Shown: positions 53,153 to 63,798, counted from the stretch's first letter. The stretch: 64,000 nucleotides of DNA from Buttiauxella sp. A111 (GCF_014189855.1 NZ_BJFN01000001.1:1178001-1242000); one strand, 5' to 3'. A program made the numbers and translations. The notes: generated by a model not told the origin, from the sequence alone.

Positions 53153-53509
53153 GTGATAATTCTCTACGGTATTAAAAACTGCGACACCATCAAGAAAGCA
53201 CGCCGTTGGCTAGAGGCTCAAGGTGTAGATTATCAATTTCATGATTATCGCGTCGACGGGCTGGATGCCGAATTATTGAATAGTTTTATTGCAGCGTTAG
53301 GTTGGGAAGCACTGCTTAATACCCGTGGAACAACATGGCGTAAACTCGACGAGGCCCATCGTGCGACCATTACTGACGCGCAGACTGCGGCGGAACTGAT
53401 GCTTTCAATGCCTGCAATCATCAAACGCCCATTGCTCTACGCGCCCGGTCAGCCTATGCTGCTGGGTTTCAATGAATCGAACTATCAGCAGTTTATCAAC
53501 GAGGTATAG
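53153..53509 (+). CDS. yffB: YffB, ArsC/Spx-family protein
   Basis: A 118-residue thioredoxin-fold protein of the ArsC family. It begins [20 protein letters not shown] with Cys10 in the redox position, and carries the KRPLL motif. Homologues bind glutathione and may be glutathione-dependent thiol reductases; arsenate reduction is not shown. The start is GTG with AAGGA upstream, as in E. coli. It ends 4 bp before dapE, so they form an operon. Confidence 0.92.
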   Translation: MIILYGIKNCDTIKKARRWLEAQGVDYQFHDYRVDGLDAELLNSFIAALGWEALLNTRGTTWRKLDEAHRATITDAQTAAELMLSMPAIIKRPLLYAPGQPMLLGFNESNYQQFINEV

Positions 53510-53513
53510 TCCT

Positions 53514-54641
53514 ATGTCTTGCCCGGTTATTGAGCTGACGCAACAGCTTATCCGCCGCCCTTCCCTGAGCCCAGACGACGCGGGTTGCCAGGCGCTAATG
53601 ATTGAGCGACTGCGTGCCATTGGTTTTACTATTGAGCACATGGATTTTGGCGACACACAAAATTTCTGGGCATGGAGAGGAAAAGGCGAAACGCTGGCGT
53701 TTGCTGGCCATACCGACGTCGTGCCTTCAGGCGATGCCGACCGCTGGATTAACCCACCGTTTGAACCCACTATCCGCGATGGCATGCTGTTTGGCCGTGG
53801 TGCCGCTGATATGAAAGGTTCTCTGGCAGCCATGGTGGTTGCGGCAGAACGTTTTGTTGCACAGAACCCGCGTCACAAAGGCCGTCTCGCGTTTCTCATC
53901 ACTTCTGATGAAGAAGCCAGTGCCAAAAATGGCACGGTGAAAGTGGTCGAAACGTTGATGGCGCGTAATGAACGCCTTGATTATTGCCTGGTCGGCGAGC
54001 CTTCCAGTACTGAAGTGGTTGGCGATGTGGTGAAAAATGGTCGCCGTGGTTCGTTGACCTGCAATCTCACCGTGCATGGTGTGCAGGGCCACGTTGCCTA
54101 TCCGCATCTGGCCGATAACCCAGTGCACCGCGCAGCTCCGATGCTGAACGAGCTGGTCACTATTGAGTGGGACAAAGGGAACGAGTTTTTCCCTGCGACC
54201 AGTATGCAAATTGCAAACGTTCAGGCAGGAACGGGCAGCAACAATGTCATTCCTGGCGATTTGTATGTGCAATTTAACTTCCGTTTCAGCACCGAACTGA
54301 CTGACGACGATATTAAACAGCGCGTGATAGCTCTGCTCGATAAGCATCAACTGCGCTATACCCTCGACTGGTGGCTGTCAGGCCAACCGTTCCTGACCTC
54401 ACGCGGAAAGCTGGTCGATGCGGTGGTGAATGCCGTTGAGCACTATAATGAAATTAGACCGCAACTGTTGACCACGGGTGGCACGTCCGATGGGCGCTTT
54501 ATCGCTCGCATGGGGGCGCAAGTCGTGGAATTGGGGCCAGTGAACGCGACCATTCATAAAATTAATGAGTGTGTTAACGCCGCAGACCTGCAACTTCTTG
54601 CACGTATGTATCAACGCATTATGGAGCAGCTTGTCGCCTGA
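53514..54641 (+). CDS. dapE: succinyl-diaminopimelate desuccinylase
   Basis: A 375-residue zinc enzyme of lysine and diaminopimelate synthesis, splitting N-succinyl-LL-DAP to LL-DAP and succinate. Metal and catalytic residues: His66 and Asp in [22 protein letters not shown], the Glu-Glu pair in [11 protein letters not shown], Glu in VGEPSS and His in NATIHKINE. The ATG at 53514 with CGAGG upstream gives the E. coli length; codons back to 53472 lie in yffB. Confidence 0.97.
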   Translation: MSCPVIELTQQLIRRPSLSPDDAGCQALMIERLRAIGFTIEHMDFGDTQNFWAWRGKGETLAFAGHTDVVPSGDADRWINPPFEPTIRDGMLFGRGAADMKGSLAAMVVAAERFVAQNPRHKGRLAFLITSDEEASAKNGTVKVVETLMARNERLDYCLVGEPSSTEVVGDVVKNGRRGSLTCNLTVHGVQGHVAYPHLADNPVHRAAPMLNELVTIEWDKGNEFFPATSMQIANVQAGTGSNNVIPGDLYVQFNFRFSTELTDDDIKQRVIALLDKHQLRYTLDWWLSGQPFLTSRGKLVDAVVNAVEHYNEIRPQLLTTGGTSDGRFIARMGAQVVELGPVNATIHKINECVNAADLQLLARMYQRIMEQLVA

Positions 54642-54669
54642 CAGCTGCGAGAACTAAGAGGTTAAGCAT

Positions 54670-54861
54670 ATGGAATGGCTATCACACTACTGGTGGATTA
54701 TTGTACTGGTACTGCTGCTTGGTATTTTCCTGAATGTTATTAAGGATTTGAAGCGCATCGATCCGAAAAAATATATGGCGAACAAACCCGATCTTCCCCC
54801 GCATCGTGATTTCAACCATAAGTGGGATGACGAAGACGATTTCCCGAAGAAAAAGCCATAA
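54670..54861 (+). CDS. ypfN: YpfN, UPF0370 small membrane protein
   Basis: A 63-residue protein with one N-terminal membrane helix ([16 protein letters not shown]) and a charged tail with the conserved [20 protein letters not shown]. It matches YpfN of E. coli. It lies 28 bp after dapE in the same operon. Function unknown. Confidence 0.92.
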   Translation: MEWLSHYWWIIVLVLLLGIFLNVIKDLKRIDPKKYMANKPDLPPHRDFNHKWDDEDDFPKKKP

Positions 54862-54866
54862 TTATG

Positions 54867-54897
54867 CAAAAAGCCACTCCCAAGAGTGGCTTTTTTA
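54867..54897. terminator. bidirectional terminator between ypfN and ypfH
   Basis: AAAAAGCCACTC-CCAA-GAGTGGCTTTTTT with A-run and T-run. It serves the converging ypfN and ypfH. Confidence 0.93.
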
Positions 54898-54914
54898 ATG
54901 CGACATTTTATGTC

Positions 54915-55613
54915 TCACATAAATTCGACGATACCCTTGTCGTTGGGTTTACCGCCGCTTAGTGCTTCATCGAAATAGTGCTTTGGCACGGTGTAGCGCA
55001 GATGATCCAACGCAATCTTGATGCTGCGGTCATCGATGGCATGGCCTAAATCGTCAATCACATCCAGCGTCACATCCCCACCGAGTTGCGTTAACGTTTC
55101 GGACGCATCAAAGGCGTGCTTCACATCAATCACCCCGTCAACATCGCCATGAATCAAATGGATGGTCGTTGAGGTTGATGCGCTTTCTGGAAGCTTTGCG
55201 TAGCGACCATTAAAGGCAATCACGCGCGAGGCTAACTGCGGCTCAGCTTTCACACCTTCAAGCGCCATAATCGCCCCTTGCGAGAAGCCAATCAGTGCAG
55301 TGGCATTAGCCGCGACACCGCTGTGTTTCTGCCAGTAACGCACCACGTCGATAAACGTTGGCATGATGGCATCGACTCGCTGCTGGCGATTGTCTTCCGT
55401 CACGCCAGCAACCGAAAACCACTCCCGACCTTGATACGGACCGCTGGGCGCCGGGCCACCGATGCTGACCACCAGCGCATCAGGAAAATGTGGCGCAAAC
55501 CAGCTACCAATTTCACCCATTGCTACGGGGTTATCGCCAACACCATGAAAGAACAACAAGAGTTGTTTTGCCGGTGTTGCGGGACTCTGAACAACAAAGT
55601 GGTCGTGTTTCAT
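54915..55613 (-). CDS. ypfH: esterase YpfH
   Basis: A 232-residue alpha/beta hydrolase of the carboxylesterase/phospholipase type. The nucleophile Ser is in IGFSQGAIMALEG (about 113), the acid in IHLIHGDVDGVIDVKHA and the His in DLGHAIDDR. It matches YpfH of E. coli, which hydrolyses short-chain p-nitrophenyl esters. The natural substrate is not known. It is downstream of tmcA with a 74-bp gap. Confidence 0.92.
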   Translation of the reverse strand: MKHDHFVVQSPATPAKQLLLFFHGVGDNPVAMGEIGSWFAPHFPDALVVSIGGPAPSGPYQGREWFSVAGVTEDNRQQRVDAIMPTFIDVVRYWQKHSGVAANATALIGFSQGAIMALEGVKAEPQLASRVIAFNGRYAKLPESASTSTTIHLIHGDVDGVIDVKHAFDASETLTQLGGDVTLDVIDDLGHAIDDRSIKIALDHLRYTVPKHYFDEALSGGKPNDKGIVEFM

Positions 55614-55687
55614 GGTTTTCTCCTTACGTTTCTGGCGTTAACTATACGCTGACACCCCATGATGACCATGCCATTTGACTGAACGAC

Positions 55688-57703
55688 TTAGTGGAAAAAT
55701 TGCAATTGCATAATCGCGTTTTTCAGCGCATTGCACTGCTGCTCATCGCATTTTTCCAGTGCCTTCTGGGCTTCCTGGCGCATGACGTTCAGAAGCGCTT
55801 TGCGCCCGGAAATGTGCCACTGTTGGCAAACTGTTTCTACGCTCAGGTGTTGTTGCACGCGCCCGCGCAGCGCATTCAGCGGTAGATCGCTGGTGAGTAG
55901 TAAGCGATTCAGGGAACCTAAACAGGCTTCCAGCGGGCGATGCCCAAATGCAAAACCTGCCAGCTCCAGCCAGTCATCACTGTTTAGCTTAGCGTCTTCA
56001 CCGCCTAAAACAGGCAATGGTTGGTCAATCCATGGTTGCAGCCAGACAATATCGCGCTGTAATCGAGATTGTTCATGAAGAGAGAGCGCTTCCCCAAGCG
56101 GCGTGAGCGGCAGTAACGCCATTGCGGTATAGCACCCGCTGCTGGCCTCACGATGGCTGCCTACACGTACCAGCACAAAGCCACAACTTTCCCAAAAACG
56201 CCAAAGTTCGTCGGTAAAACCAAAACTTACTGAAAGGTAATCAGCCGTCTGCTGTGCATAAGTTTTCACTCTGGCAATGATTTGCTGGCCGATTTGCTGA
56301 CGCTGGCGCAACGGATGCACCGCAATGCGGCTGACGCGTAAACCTTTAAGCGTTGCGGCTAAGGGACTGCCACCATGTGCCGCCAGCGATTGTGCCACTA
56401 AATTACCGCGCGGACGGCGGAATCCTGCCCACACTGCGCGGCTCAGATTTTCACAAAGCCCGCCCTCTTCCACCAACCAGCTGGCACCAATCGTTTCTGC
56501 CCCGCAGGTAGCGGCAATGAAATGCTGACCTGGGGCATCCAGCATCCGACGCCAGTCCAACGGCGAAGTACGGTAGTGCGCACCTGACAACAAGCGATAC
56601 ATTTGCTGTAGTTGAGACGAGGGTTGCGCTTCGCGAATGCGTTCAATGACCTGAAGGGTAATCGCGCCTTGCGCTACGGCTGTGATGTCTGGTTCATCAA
56701 ACAGCAAAACAGTGTCGATTAACTTTTCCAGTGGATCATTGATCGCCCAACGGATTGGCGTAGACAGGGTATAGCGCGTCAATGTGTTGAGACTTGCACA
56801 AAACTTGAGGATAAACCCCCTTCCGGTTCCTTCGTAGCCCTGAACCGTGGTGGTCAGCAACACACGAGGAAAATGGGAGATTAATCTGCGCAACTGAGGC
56901 GCCGGAATGGCTGCCGCTTCATCAATGATTAGCCAGTCAGCCCGATATGCCTCAGGGTTGGTAAGCAGCGCATCGGGAGCGACGAAATTGAAATAATCTC
57001 CGGCATGATCTGCGAGCACATCCGTTGCCGCTTTGGCGGGTGCAGTCACCAGTCCCGTACCCGCGATCCGGCACAGTAGCATACCCGCCAGGGCAGATTT
57101 CCCTCGCCCTCTTGGCGCAGTGACTGCCGCAACCCCTTCTGGCATTGAGAGAAGGGCATCAAGAATAGCAGCCTGTTCATCGAAAGGTGCACCGCTAGCC
57201 ATATGCCACTGCATGCGCTGGCGAAAATCAGGGAGTTGCAGCGGCTGATGCTGTTGCCAGAGCACACATTCGCTATCAGCGCGGATACAGTGTTGCAGGT
57301 GAGCGATAAAGTGAGGTGTGGGAATAGCTTCAGACTGCTCGCTCCAGCGACCCGAGTCGGAATCGGGCTGTTGTGGCCAGGTGTCCCATGCAGGCGCAAG
57401 CAGCACTAGCCAGCTTCCGGCTTTGAGTGTACCGGCCAGTGCCGCCAGCGCTTCGGCATCCAGCCCGTTTCTTGCGTCAAATACGGCATGCTGAAATTCA
57501 CGCCCCAGCAAAGTACGCATCGCTGAAGTTGCGCAGTGAAGCGGCAATTCGGGTGCTGCGCCGACCCAAAGCCAGTCGCCGGGCAATAGCCGGGCGAGAG
57601 ACTGAACCTGCTGGCTGCACCAGGCGCTCTCACCGGCCAGTATCATCATGCGGCGAATACCCGCATCAGCCATACTGGCAGTGGCTTGCCTAAGCTGTTC
57701 CAT
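55688..57703 (-). CDS. tmcA: tRNA(Met) cytidine acetyltransferase TmcA
   Basis: A 671-residue enzyme that puts N4-acetylcytidine at the wobble base of elongator tRNA-Met, using acetyl-CoA and ATP. An N-terminal domain is followed by an RNA-helicase-like ATPase (Walker A TAPRGRGKSALAG, Walker B WLIIDEAAAIP), a GNAT domain (about 400-530; RISRIAVHP-like RVSRIAVHPLRQRQQIGQQI) and a C-terminal tRNA-binding part. ATG at 57703 with AAGGA upstream gives the E. coli length; GTG at 57721 is rejected. It follows ypfJ by 24 bp. Confidence 0.96.
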   Translation of the reverse strand: MEQLRQATASMADAGIRRMMILAGESAWCSQQVQSLARLLPGDWLWVGAAPELPLHCATSAMRTLLGREFQHAVFDARNGLDAEALAALAGTLKAGSWLVLLAPAWDTWPQQPDSDSGRWSEQSEAIPTPHFIAHLQHCIRADSECVLWQQHQPLQLPDFRQRMQWHMASGAPFDEQAAILDALLSMPEGVAAVTAPRGRGKSALAGMLLCRIAGTGLVTAPAKAATDVLADHAGDYFNFVAPDALLTNPEAYRADWLIIDEAAAIPAPQLRRLISHFPRVLLTTTVQGYEGTGRGFILKFCASLNTLTRYTLSTPIRWAINDPLEKLIDTVLLFDEPDITAVAQGAITLQVIERIREAQPSSQLQQMYRLLSGAHYRTSPLDWRRMLDAPGQHFIAATCGAETIGASWLVEEGGLCENLSRAVWAGFRRPRGNLVAQSLAAHGGSPLAATLKGLRVSRIAVHPLRQRQQIGQQIIARVKTYAQQTADYLSVSFGFTDELWRFWESCGFVLVRVGSHREASSGCYTAMALLPLTPLGEALSLHEQSRLQRDIVWLQPWIDQPLPVLGGEDAKLNSDDWLELAGFAFGHRPLEACLGSLNRLLLTSDLPLNALRGRVQQHLSVETVCQQWHISGRKALLNVMRQEAQKALEKCDEQQCNALKNAIMQLQFFH

Positions 57704-57727
57704 GGCGTTAATCCTTGTCACATCTCG

Positions 57728-58603
57728 TTATTTGACAGAGTTACCAAAGGTATTGCACTGAGCAGGATCACCGCTATCAAAACCACGTTTGAACCAGGTG
57801 TAACGCTGTTCGGAAGTCCCGTGGGTAAAGCTGTCAGGAACCACACGTCCTTGCCCTTGTTGTTGCAGACGATCGTCACCAATCGCTTCAGCAGCATTCA
57901 GCGCTTCTTGTAAATCTCCGACATCCAGCACCTCTTGTTTCTGCATGCTGTTGCCCCAGACGCCCGCAAAGCAGTCTGCCTGTAATTCCATTTTTACCGA
58001 TAGACGATTTCCTTCAGCCTGGCTTGCACCTTGCTGGAGTTGACGGACTTTCGGTTCGATCCCCAATAACTTCTGCACGTGATGTCCCACTTCATGAGCG
58101 ATAACATAGCCCTGAGCGAAATCACCTTCTGCGCCCAGTTTGCTTTTCATTTCATCGTAGAAGGAGAGATCGATATATACCGTGCTGTCAGCCGAGCAGT
58201 AGAACGGCCCCATTACTGACTGACCGGTACCACACCCTGTTCGTGTCGCCCCACGATACATCACCAGTTTTGGCTGCTGATATGTCCGGCCCATCTTCTG
58301 GAAAATCTGCCCCCAGGTATCTTCTGTCGTTGCCAGAATCACCGAGGTAAATTTAGCGGCTTCATCATCATTCGGGCTAATGGATCGCTGAGTGGATTGC
58401 TGGTGAACGGGTGGCTCGCCAGTGAGCATTGAAGTCAGATCGACGCCGTAATAACCCGCTACGACGACGACAATTAGAATGATGATCCCGCCTTTACCGC
58501 CAGGTAAACGGAATCCACCACCGCCTCCACCTAAGCCAGGACCTGAAGAGTTACTTCTTCTGTCTTCTACATTGTCGCTTTCGCGACGACCTTGCCAGCG
58601 CAT
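57728..58603 (-). CDS. ypfJ: YpfJ, putative neutral zinc metallopeptidase
   Basis: A 291-residue protein with one membrane helix (about 40-58, [19 protein letters not shown]), a Gly-rich N-terminal stretch and a large periplasmic or cytoplasmic domain with the zinc motif [13 protein letters not shown] (about 175-187), plus [14 protein letters not shown]-like [14 protein letters not shown] for the third ligand. It is of the YpfJ/zinicin-like family. The ATG at 58603 with GAGG six bases upstream is the right start. The substrate is unknown. Confidence 0.92.
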   Translation of the reverse strand: MRWQGRRESDNVEDRRSNSSGPGLGGGGGGFRLPGGKGGIIILIVVVVAGYYGVDLTSMLTGEPPVHQQSTQRSISPNDDEAAKFTSVILATTEDTWGQIFQKMGRTYQQPKLVMYRGATRTGCGTGQSVMGPFYCSADSTVYIDLSFYDEMKSKLGAEGDFAQGYVIAHEVGHHVQKLLGIEPKVRQLQQGASQAEGNRLSVKMELQADCFAGVWGNSMQKQEVLDVGDLQEALNAAEAIGDDRLQQQGQGRVVPDSFTHGTSEQRYTWFKRGFDSGDPAQCNTFGNSVK

Positions 58604-58683
58604 AATCAACCTCAAAATTCACAACTTGTAATAGGTAGATCGTAGGTGGTTAATTGCAGGATTACCATAAGAAACAAGACGTG

Positions 58684-58715
58684 AAAAAGCCGAATGTGTA
58701 AACACATCCGGCTTT
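58684..58715 (-). terminator. terminator of purC
   Basis: On the minus strand AAAGCCGGATGTGT-TTAC-ACATTCGGCTTTTTC, a long hairpin just after the purC stop. Confidence 0.88.
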
Positions 58716-58735
58716 AAAAAGAATTGCGCGGGAAT

Positions 58736-59449
58736 TTAGTCTAATTTAACGCCAAGACGATGGGCAACTTCTTCATAGGCTTCAATGAGTCCTCCCAGGC
58801 TTTGGCGGAAACGGTCTTTGTCCATCTTGTTGAGCGTTGCTTTGTCCCACAGGCGGCTACCGTCAGGGGAAAACTCATCACCCAGCACGACTTCGCCCTT
58901 GAACAAACCGAACTCCAGCTTGAAATCGACAAGGATCAGGCCCGCGTCATCAAACAGCTTGCTCAGCACATCGTTAGCTTTGTAGCTCAGCTCACGCATA
59001 CGAGCCAGATTCTCTTTGCTCACCCAGCCAAAAGTTTCACAATAAGATTCATTGACCATCGGGTCATGCATCTCATCATTTTTCAGGAACAAATCAAACA
59101 GCGGTGGATTCAGTTCAATGCCTTCTTCGATGCCAAGGCGTTTAACCAACGAACCCGCCGCGCGGTTGCGGATAACACACTCAACCGGCACCATATCGAG
59201 TTTCTTCACCAGCACTTCGTTGTCGGAGAGCAGCGCTTCCATTTGCGTAGGAATGCCAGCTTCTTCCAGTTTGGCCATAATGAAATGGTTAAACTTATTG
59301 TTCACCATGCCTTTGCGGTCGAACTGTTCGATGCGTGCACCGTCCCCTGCTGACGTATCATTGCGGAATTCGAGCACCAACAGATCCGGGTTTTCCGTGC
59401 TGTATACGGTCTTCGCTTTGCCACGATACAACTCAGCTTGCTTTTGCAT
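58736..59449 (-). CDS. purC: SAICAR synthetase PurC
   Basis: A 237-residue enzyme of purine synthesis, joining aspartate to CAIR with ATP. Landmarks are [20 protein letters not shown] at the N-terminus with the ATP loop [21 protein letters not shown] and [12 protein letters not shown]. It has the E. coli length. A near-perfect PurR operator lies 50 bp upstream. It is separated from bamC by a terminator. Confidence 0.98.
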   Translation of the reverse strand: MQKQAELYRGKAKTVYSTENPDLLVLEFRNDTSAGDGARIEQFDRKGMVNNKFNHFIMAKLEEAGIPTQMEALLSDNEVLVKKLDMVPVECVIRNRAAGSLVKRLGIEEGIELNPPLFDLFLKNDEMHDPMVNESYCETFGWVSKENLARMRELSYKANDVLSKLFDDAGLILVDFKLEFGLFKGEVVLGDEFSPDGSRLWDKATLNKMDKDRFRQSLGGLIEAYEEVAHRLGVKLD

Positions 59450-59498
59450 CTTTCTTACTCCAGGTGTGATTTAACTAAAAATTCCGCTATTTGTGGCT

Positions 59499-59514
59499 AC
59501 GCACACGTTTGCGT
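59499..59514 (-). promoter_or_regulatory. PurR operator upstream of purC
   Basis: ACGCACACGTTTGCGT on the plus strand differs by one base from the PurR consensus ACGCAAACGTTTGCGT. Flanking CTAC/GTAG extends the palindrome. Repression by PurR with hypoxanthine or guanine is known for E. coli purC. Confidence 0.85.
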
Positions 59515-59523
59515 AGCCTATCA

Positions 59524-59552
59524 GAAAAAAGGCCAGATTGCTCTGGCCTCTA
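59524..59552 (-). terminator. terminator of bamC
   Basis: On the minus strand GAGGCCAGA-GCAA-TCTGGCC followed by TTTTTTT, just after the bamC stop and before the purC promoter. Confidence 0.9.
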
Positions 59553-59556
59553 AAAC

Positions 59557-60591
59557 TTACTTGCTGAAAGCCGACTGGAATGCAGCTACCAGGGCGTCGT
59601 TCTGGGACTGCGTCAGCGTGTGACCTTTTGGATCGATGAACTGCAGACTGCTGCGGTTATCGAGGTCGCCCACTTGCAGTTTGTAGTCGCCACTGGACAG
59701 ACCCGGGTCTTTCGCCCCTAAAGCTTGCCATTCGCTATCAGACAATGGTTTGTAGGTCACAGCCATGCTACCGGTTGAACGCGTGGAGTCAGTGACTTTC
59801 ATACCGACTTTCTCAAGCGTTGCAGGTAAACGGCCCCAGACAACGTTGTACGGACCACGCACCACCAGCATTGGTAAGCCAGTGTCGTCAGCGGCACTTT
59901 GAACATCAAGTTGTGTCGCTGCGCGGTTGTCTTTCGCGTTCTGCTGGTCGGTCTGAGTTTTATCCAGACCTGCACTGATGCTGTTCAGCATTTCTGCGCT
60001 ATAACGCTGTAAGGAGGCAGCGTCAGAAACCGGCTTACCAGCCTGTTCCAGATTCAGCAGTTTAACCACCACGGCTTGTTGATAGCCCTGCGGTTTCACA
60101 CTGACTTGATAGCGCCCACGGTACTGTTGATCTTCATCAGCACGGTTCCATTCTACCCACTCAGTGGACAGAGTCTGGCTCGCGTCATCACGTTTATCAA
60201 TGCCGTAGTTTTTTGCCTGAAGAACACTGACAACTTGTGGCCACAGCGTTGAACTACGCGAATTTTCGACCATCAGTGTGGCGGTATCCCCAGTAAACTG
60301 AGTACGCGCACCACTGACCAATGCCAGAGGTTGAGCAGGCGGACGGATATCCAGCTCTTTGCCTACTGCGCCGCTGCCGTTGGTGACCGGAACATTATAT
60401 TGACCATTCTGCACCGGCAGGATCATCCCCGCTGGTGAGTGGATTTCCGCGAGGGGTGCTGCATCCAGATAGGATTCGTCACCGCTAACCTGGCGCTTGT
60501 AACGCTGGTCAGTGCTGCATGCTGCCAACAGCATGGCGAGCGTCACCACTGCAACTTTCGCCACCATCGACTTCTGTACTGAGTAAGCCAT
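59557..60591 (-). CDS. bamC: outer-membrane assembly lipoprotein BamC (NlpB)
   Basis: A 344-residue lipoprotein of the BAM complex that inserts beta-barrel proteins. The signal peptide ends in lipobox LLAACS with Cys25; an unstructured, BamD-binding stretch follows ([20 protein letters not shown]), then two helix-grip domains. The length equals E. coli BamC. GGGAG precedes ATG 60591. It follows dapA by 16 bp; the dapA-bamC operon is conserved in enterobacteria. Confidence 0.96.
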   Translation of the reverse strand: MAYSVQKSMVAKVAVVTLAMLLAACSTDQRYKRQVSGDESYLDAAPLAEIHSPAGMILPVQNGQYNVPVTNGSGAVGKELDIRPPAQPLALVSGARTQFTGDTATLMVENSRSSTLWPQVVSVLQAKNYGIDKRDDASQTLSTEWVEWNRADEDQQYRGRYQVSVKPQGYQQAVVVKLLNLEQAGKPVSDAASLQRYSAEMLNSISAGLDKTQTDQQNAKDNRAATQLDVQSAADDTGLPMLVVRGPYNVVWGRLPATLEKVGMKVTDSTRSTGSMAVTYKPLSDSEWQALGAKDPGLSSGDYKLQVGDLDNRSSLQFIDPKGHTLTQSQNDALVAAFQSAFSK

Positions 60592-60607
60592 CAAATCTCC
60601 CTAAACT

Positions 60608-61486
60608 TTACAGCAAACCGGCATGCTTGAGCGCGCTAATAATCACCGGACGACTGGCTTCAGTCAGCGGTGTCATTGGCAGGCGTAAGGTATCGGTTGC
60701 CACAAGTCCCAACTCCCTGCATGCCCATTTGACTGGGATAGGGTTGGGTTCAACAAATAATTTATTGTGCAGCGGCATCAAACGTTCGTTAATAACGCGC
60801 GCTTGCGCAAATTGCCCATTGGCGGCCAGTTTACACACTTCTGCCATTTCACGCGCGGCTACGTTTGCCGTCACAGAAATCACACCGTGGCCACCCAATT
60901 GCATGAAATCAAGCGCACTCGCATCGTCACCGCTAACCAGGATGAAGTCATCTTCAACCAGCTCTTTGATCTGGTTTACTCGGGTTAAGTTCCCGGTGGC
61001 TTCTTTGATACCAATAATATTTTTAATTTTCGCCAGGCGGCCTACGGTTTCAGGCAGCATGTCACAACCGGTACGCGAAGGTACATTGTACAGCATCTGC
61101 GGCAGGTCGGTGCTTCCCGCGATAGCGGTAAAGTGCTGGAACAGCCCTTCCTGAGTGGGACGGTTGTAGTAAGGTGTTACCGTCAGGCAGCCTACGACAC
61201 CGCTATTTTCAAAACGCTTAGTCAGGGAAATAGCTTCAGAGGTGGCATTTGCGCCAGTCCCTGCGATAACCGGAATACGGCCATCGGCCAGTTCCAGCGT
61301 CATCAGAACCACATCACCGTGCTCGTCATGGCTCAACGTAGCAGACTCACCGGTAGTCCCTACCGAAACAATCGCCGAAGTCCCGCTGGCAACATGGTAA
61401 TCAATCAGTTTTTTCAGGCTTGACCGGCAGACATTACCTTTCTCATCCATCGGCGTCACAAGCGCGACAATACTTCCAGTGAACAT
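60608..61486 (-). CDS. dapA: 4-hydroxy-tetrahydrodipicolinate synthase
   Basis: A 292-residue TIM-barrel enzyme condensing pyruvate with aspartate semialdehyde in lysine/DAP synthesis. The Schiff-base Lys161 is in [10 protein letters not shown], with catalytic Tyr133 (LYNVPSRTG) and Thr44-Thr45 (VGTTGESAT). It has the E. coli length. Divergent from gcvR; first gene of dapA-bamC. Confidence 0.98.
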   Translation of the reverse strand: MFTGSIVALVTPMDEKGNVCRSSLKKLIDYHVASGTSAIVSVGTTGESATLSHDEHGDVVLMTLELADGRIPVIAGTGANATSEAISLTKRFENSGVVGCLTVTPYYNRPTQEGLFQHFTAIAGSTDLPQMLYNVPSRTGCDMLPETVGRLAKIKNIIGIKEATGNLTRVNQIKELVEDDFILVSGDDASALDFMQLGGHGVISVTANVAAREMAEVCKLAANGQFAQARVINERLMPLHNKLFVEPNPIPVKWACRELGLVATDTLRLPMTPLTEASRPVIISALKHAGLL

Positions 61487-61631
61487 TGGCCATCCTCTGT
61501 GCTTACAAGTGTCTCAATGGTACGTTTGGTGCAGGATCAAAAGCAAGTCACCAGGTGACGCTACACGGTTGTACGCAAGTTTTTTTTATGCTTTCCTTAT
61601 GATATCTCACCGATTCACAGGAAGAATACGT

Positions 61632-62189
61632 TTGACTCCCTCACCACACCACTATTTGGTCATTACGGCCCTTGGGGCGGATAGACCTGGTATTGTTAAT
61701 ACCATCACCCGTCATGTGAGCAGTTGCGGCTGTAATATTGAAGACAGTCGCCTTGCTATGCTCGGTGAAGAGTTCACGTTTATTATGCTGCTGTCGGGCA
61801 GTTGGAATGCGATTACCCTGATTGAATCGACCCTGCCACTAAAAGGGGCCGAGCTGGATTTGCTCATTGTCATGAAGCGAACGGCCGCACAAGAGCGCCC
61901 GGCGATGCCCGCGACAGTCTGGGTGCAAGTCGAAGTGACCGATTCTCCTCACTTAATCGAACGCTTCACTAACCTGTTTGATGTTCACCATATGAATATT
62001 GCCGAACTGAGTTCTCGCACTCAACCCGCTCAGGATGGCCAGCCTCCACAGCTGTATATTCAAATTACGGCGCACAGTCCTGCCTCTGAAGATGCGAGCA
62101 GGATCGAAGATGCGTTCAAGGCCCTCTGTACAGAACTCAAAGCACAGGGCAGTATTAACGTTGTGAATTATCCACAGCAAGATGATTAA
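61632..62189 (+). CDS. gcvR: glycine cleavage system repressor partner GcvR
   Basis: A 185-residue protein with two ACT domains: the first HYLVITALGADRPGIVNTIT (about 6-25) and the second VWVQVEVTDSPHLIERFTNL (about 96-115). It binds GcvA and turns it into a repressor of gcvTHP when glycine is low. I place the start at TTG 61632 because AGGAAG lies about eight bases upstream and the product aligns with E. coli GcvR. The ATG at 61599 overlaps a TATGAT hexamer that looks like a -10 element. It lies 14 bp before bcp. Confidence 0.88.
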   Translation: MTPSPHHYLVITALGADRPGIVNTITRHVSSCGCNIEDSRLAMLGEEFTFIMLLSGSWNAITLIESTLPLKGAELDLLIVMKRTAAQERPAMPATVWVQVEVTDSPHLIERFTNLFDVHHMNIAELSSRTQPAQDGQPPQLYIQITAHSPASEDASRIEDAFKALCTELKAQGSINVVNYPQQDD

Positions 62190-62203
62190 GACGGAGAGTT
62201 GTA

Positions 62204-62674
62204 ATGAGCCCACTGAAAGCCGGTGACATCGCACCGAAATTTAGCTTGCCCGATCAAGACGGCGAGCAAATAAATTTAACCGACTTCCAGGGACAGCGCG
62301 TTCTGGTTTATTTCTATCCTAAAGCGATGACACCAGGCTGTACCGTACAAGCGTGCGGTTTGCGTGACAACATGGATGAGTTGAAAAAGAAAGGTGTGGA
62401 AGTGCTGGGTATTAGCACCGACAAACCGGAGAAACTTTCACGTTTTGCCGAAAAAGAGTTACTTAACTTCACCCTGCTTTCTGATGAAGACCATCAGGTC
62501 TGTGAACAATTCGGGGTGTGGGGCGAGAAATCGTTTATGGGTAAAACTTACGATGGCATCCATCGCATTAGCTTCCTGCTAGATGGCGAAGGGAAAGTCG
62601 AGAAAGTGTTTGATGATTTCAAAACCAGCAACCATCACGACATCGTGGTTAACTGGCTGAAAGAAAACGCTTAA
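62204..62674 (+). CDS. bcp: thiol peroxidase Bcp
   Basis: A 156-residue peroxiredoxin of the BCP/PrxQ group. The peroxidatic Cys46 and resolving Cys51 are in AMTPGCTVQACGLRD, five residues apart, the alpha2-type arrangement. It reduces hydrogen and alkyl peroxides with thioredoxin. GGAG precedes the ATG. It follows gcvR in the same operon. Confidence 0.97.
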   Translation: MSPLKAGDIAPKFSLPDQDGEQINLTDFQGQRVLVYFYPKAMTPGCTVQACGLRDNMDELKKKGVEVLGISTDKPEKLSRFAEKELLNFTLLSDEDHQVCEQFGVWGEKSFMGKTYDGIHRISFLLDGEGKVEKVFDDFKTSNHHDIVVNWLKENA

Positions 62675-62691
62675 TTAAGCATTAACAATAT

Positions 62692-62720
62692 TAAAAAAGC
62701 CGACGTGATGTCGGCTTTTT
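62692..62720. terminator. bidirectional terminator between bcp and perM
   Basis: AAAAAAGCCGAC-GTGAT-GTCGGCTTTTT, with A-run left and T-run right; it serves the converging bcp and perM. Confidence 0.92.
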
Positions 62721-62727
62721 GCTGTCT

Positions 62728-63798
62728 CTAGTTTGGCTTGTCGTCTATTAGCAGAGTATCTGGCCAGGCATGCACTACCGCTTTAATCAGCGTGGCAAGC
62801 GGGATGGCAAAGAACACCCCCCAGAATCCCCACAGCCCGCCAAAAATCACCACCGACAGGATAATGACTAACGGATGCAGGTTAACCGCCTCGGAAAATA
62901 GCACCGGTACCAGCAGGTTGCCATCCAGCGCCTGAATAATTAAGTAGACGGCAAACAGCGTCCAAAATTCAGGACTGATGCCAAACTGGAATAACGCAAC
63001 GCACACCACCGGAATGGTGACCACAAACGCGCCAATGTACGGAATAAGCACCGAGAATCCGACCAACACCGCCAACAGCAACGAGTAGTTCAGGCCAAAA
63101 ATCGCAAAGCCGATATACGTCGCCACACCCACGACCAGCATTTCCAACACTTTGCCACGGATGTAATTAGTAATTTGCTGGTTCATCTCCAGCCACACTT
63201 GCCCCGCAAGCCCACGATTTCGGGGTAAAACGCGGCGCACAGCATTCAACATCTGTTCTTTATCTTTGACCAGGAAGAACACCATTAGCGGGACTAAAAT
63301 CAGGTAAATGGCCAACGTTAAAAGGCCCACTAACGAGGCGAGCGAGTACTTCACCACCTGATCGCCCATGCCCATCATCCGCCCACGCATATTCTCAGCG
63401 ATGGCATCAATAATGCCAGCATCAACCAGTGCCGGATAACGTCTTGGCAGCGTTGCGGCATAATCAGAGAGTTTATTAAGCATCCCCGGCATGTCACGAA
63501 TCAGGTAAATCCCCTGCTGCCAGGCGACTGGAGCCACCACTAATACCATCAACAACAAAATGCCGACAAACATCACCAGCACCATCGTCGACGCCCAGGT
63601 ACGCGAACACCCCAAACGCTGAAGCCGCGCCGTTGGCCACTCCAGCAAATAAGCCAGCACAATCGCCACTAACAAAGGCGCTAACAGCCCGTGGAAGAAG
63701 AACAGAATGACAAATCCTGCAACCAGAATAACCAGCAGCGCGATAGCTTCCGGGTCGCTAAACCGTCGTCGATACCACTGCAACAACATCTCGAGCAT
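62728..63798 (-). CDS. perM: AI-2E/PerM-family membrane protein
   Basis: A 356-residue protein with about eight membrane segments, matching PerM (YfgO) of E. coli. Family features include a large soluble loop between segments 3 and 4 and the C-terminal stretch VIFGGLWGFWGVFFAIPLAT. Relatives such as TqsA export autoinducer-2 or move sodium and protons; the substrate of PerM is not set. GGAAGGGATGT precedes the ATG. Confidence 0.92.
   Translation of the reverse strand: MLEMLLQWYRRRFSDPEAIALLVILVAGFVILFFFHGLLAPLLVAIVLAYLLEWPTARLQRLGCSRTWASTMVLVMFVGILLLMVLVVAPVAWQQGIYLIRDMPGMLNKLSDYAATLPRRYPALVDAGIIDAIAENMRGRMMGMGDQVVKYSLASLVGLLTLAIYLILVPLMVFFLVKDKEQMLNAVRRVLPRNRGLAGQVWLEMNQQITNYIRGKVLEMLVVGVATYIGFAIFGLNYSLLLAVLVGFSVLIPYIGAFVVTIPVVCVALFQFGISPEFWTLFAVYLIIQALDGNLLVPVLFSEAVNLHPLVIILSVVIFGGLWGFWGVFFAIPLATLIKAVVHAWPDTLLIDDKPN

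Noticed and set aside
61479-61631. Longer gcvR starts at 61479 and 61599
   Set aside because: The upstream part overlaps dapA and promoter-like sequence; ribosome site and family alignment support the TTG at 61632.
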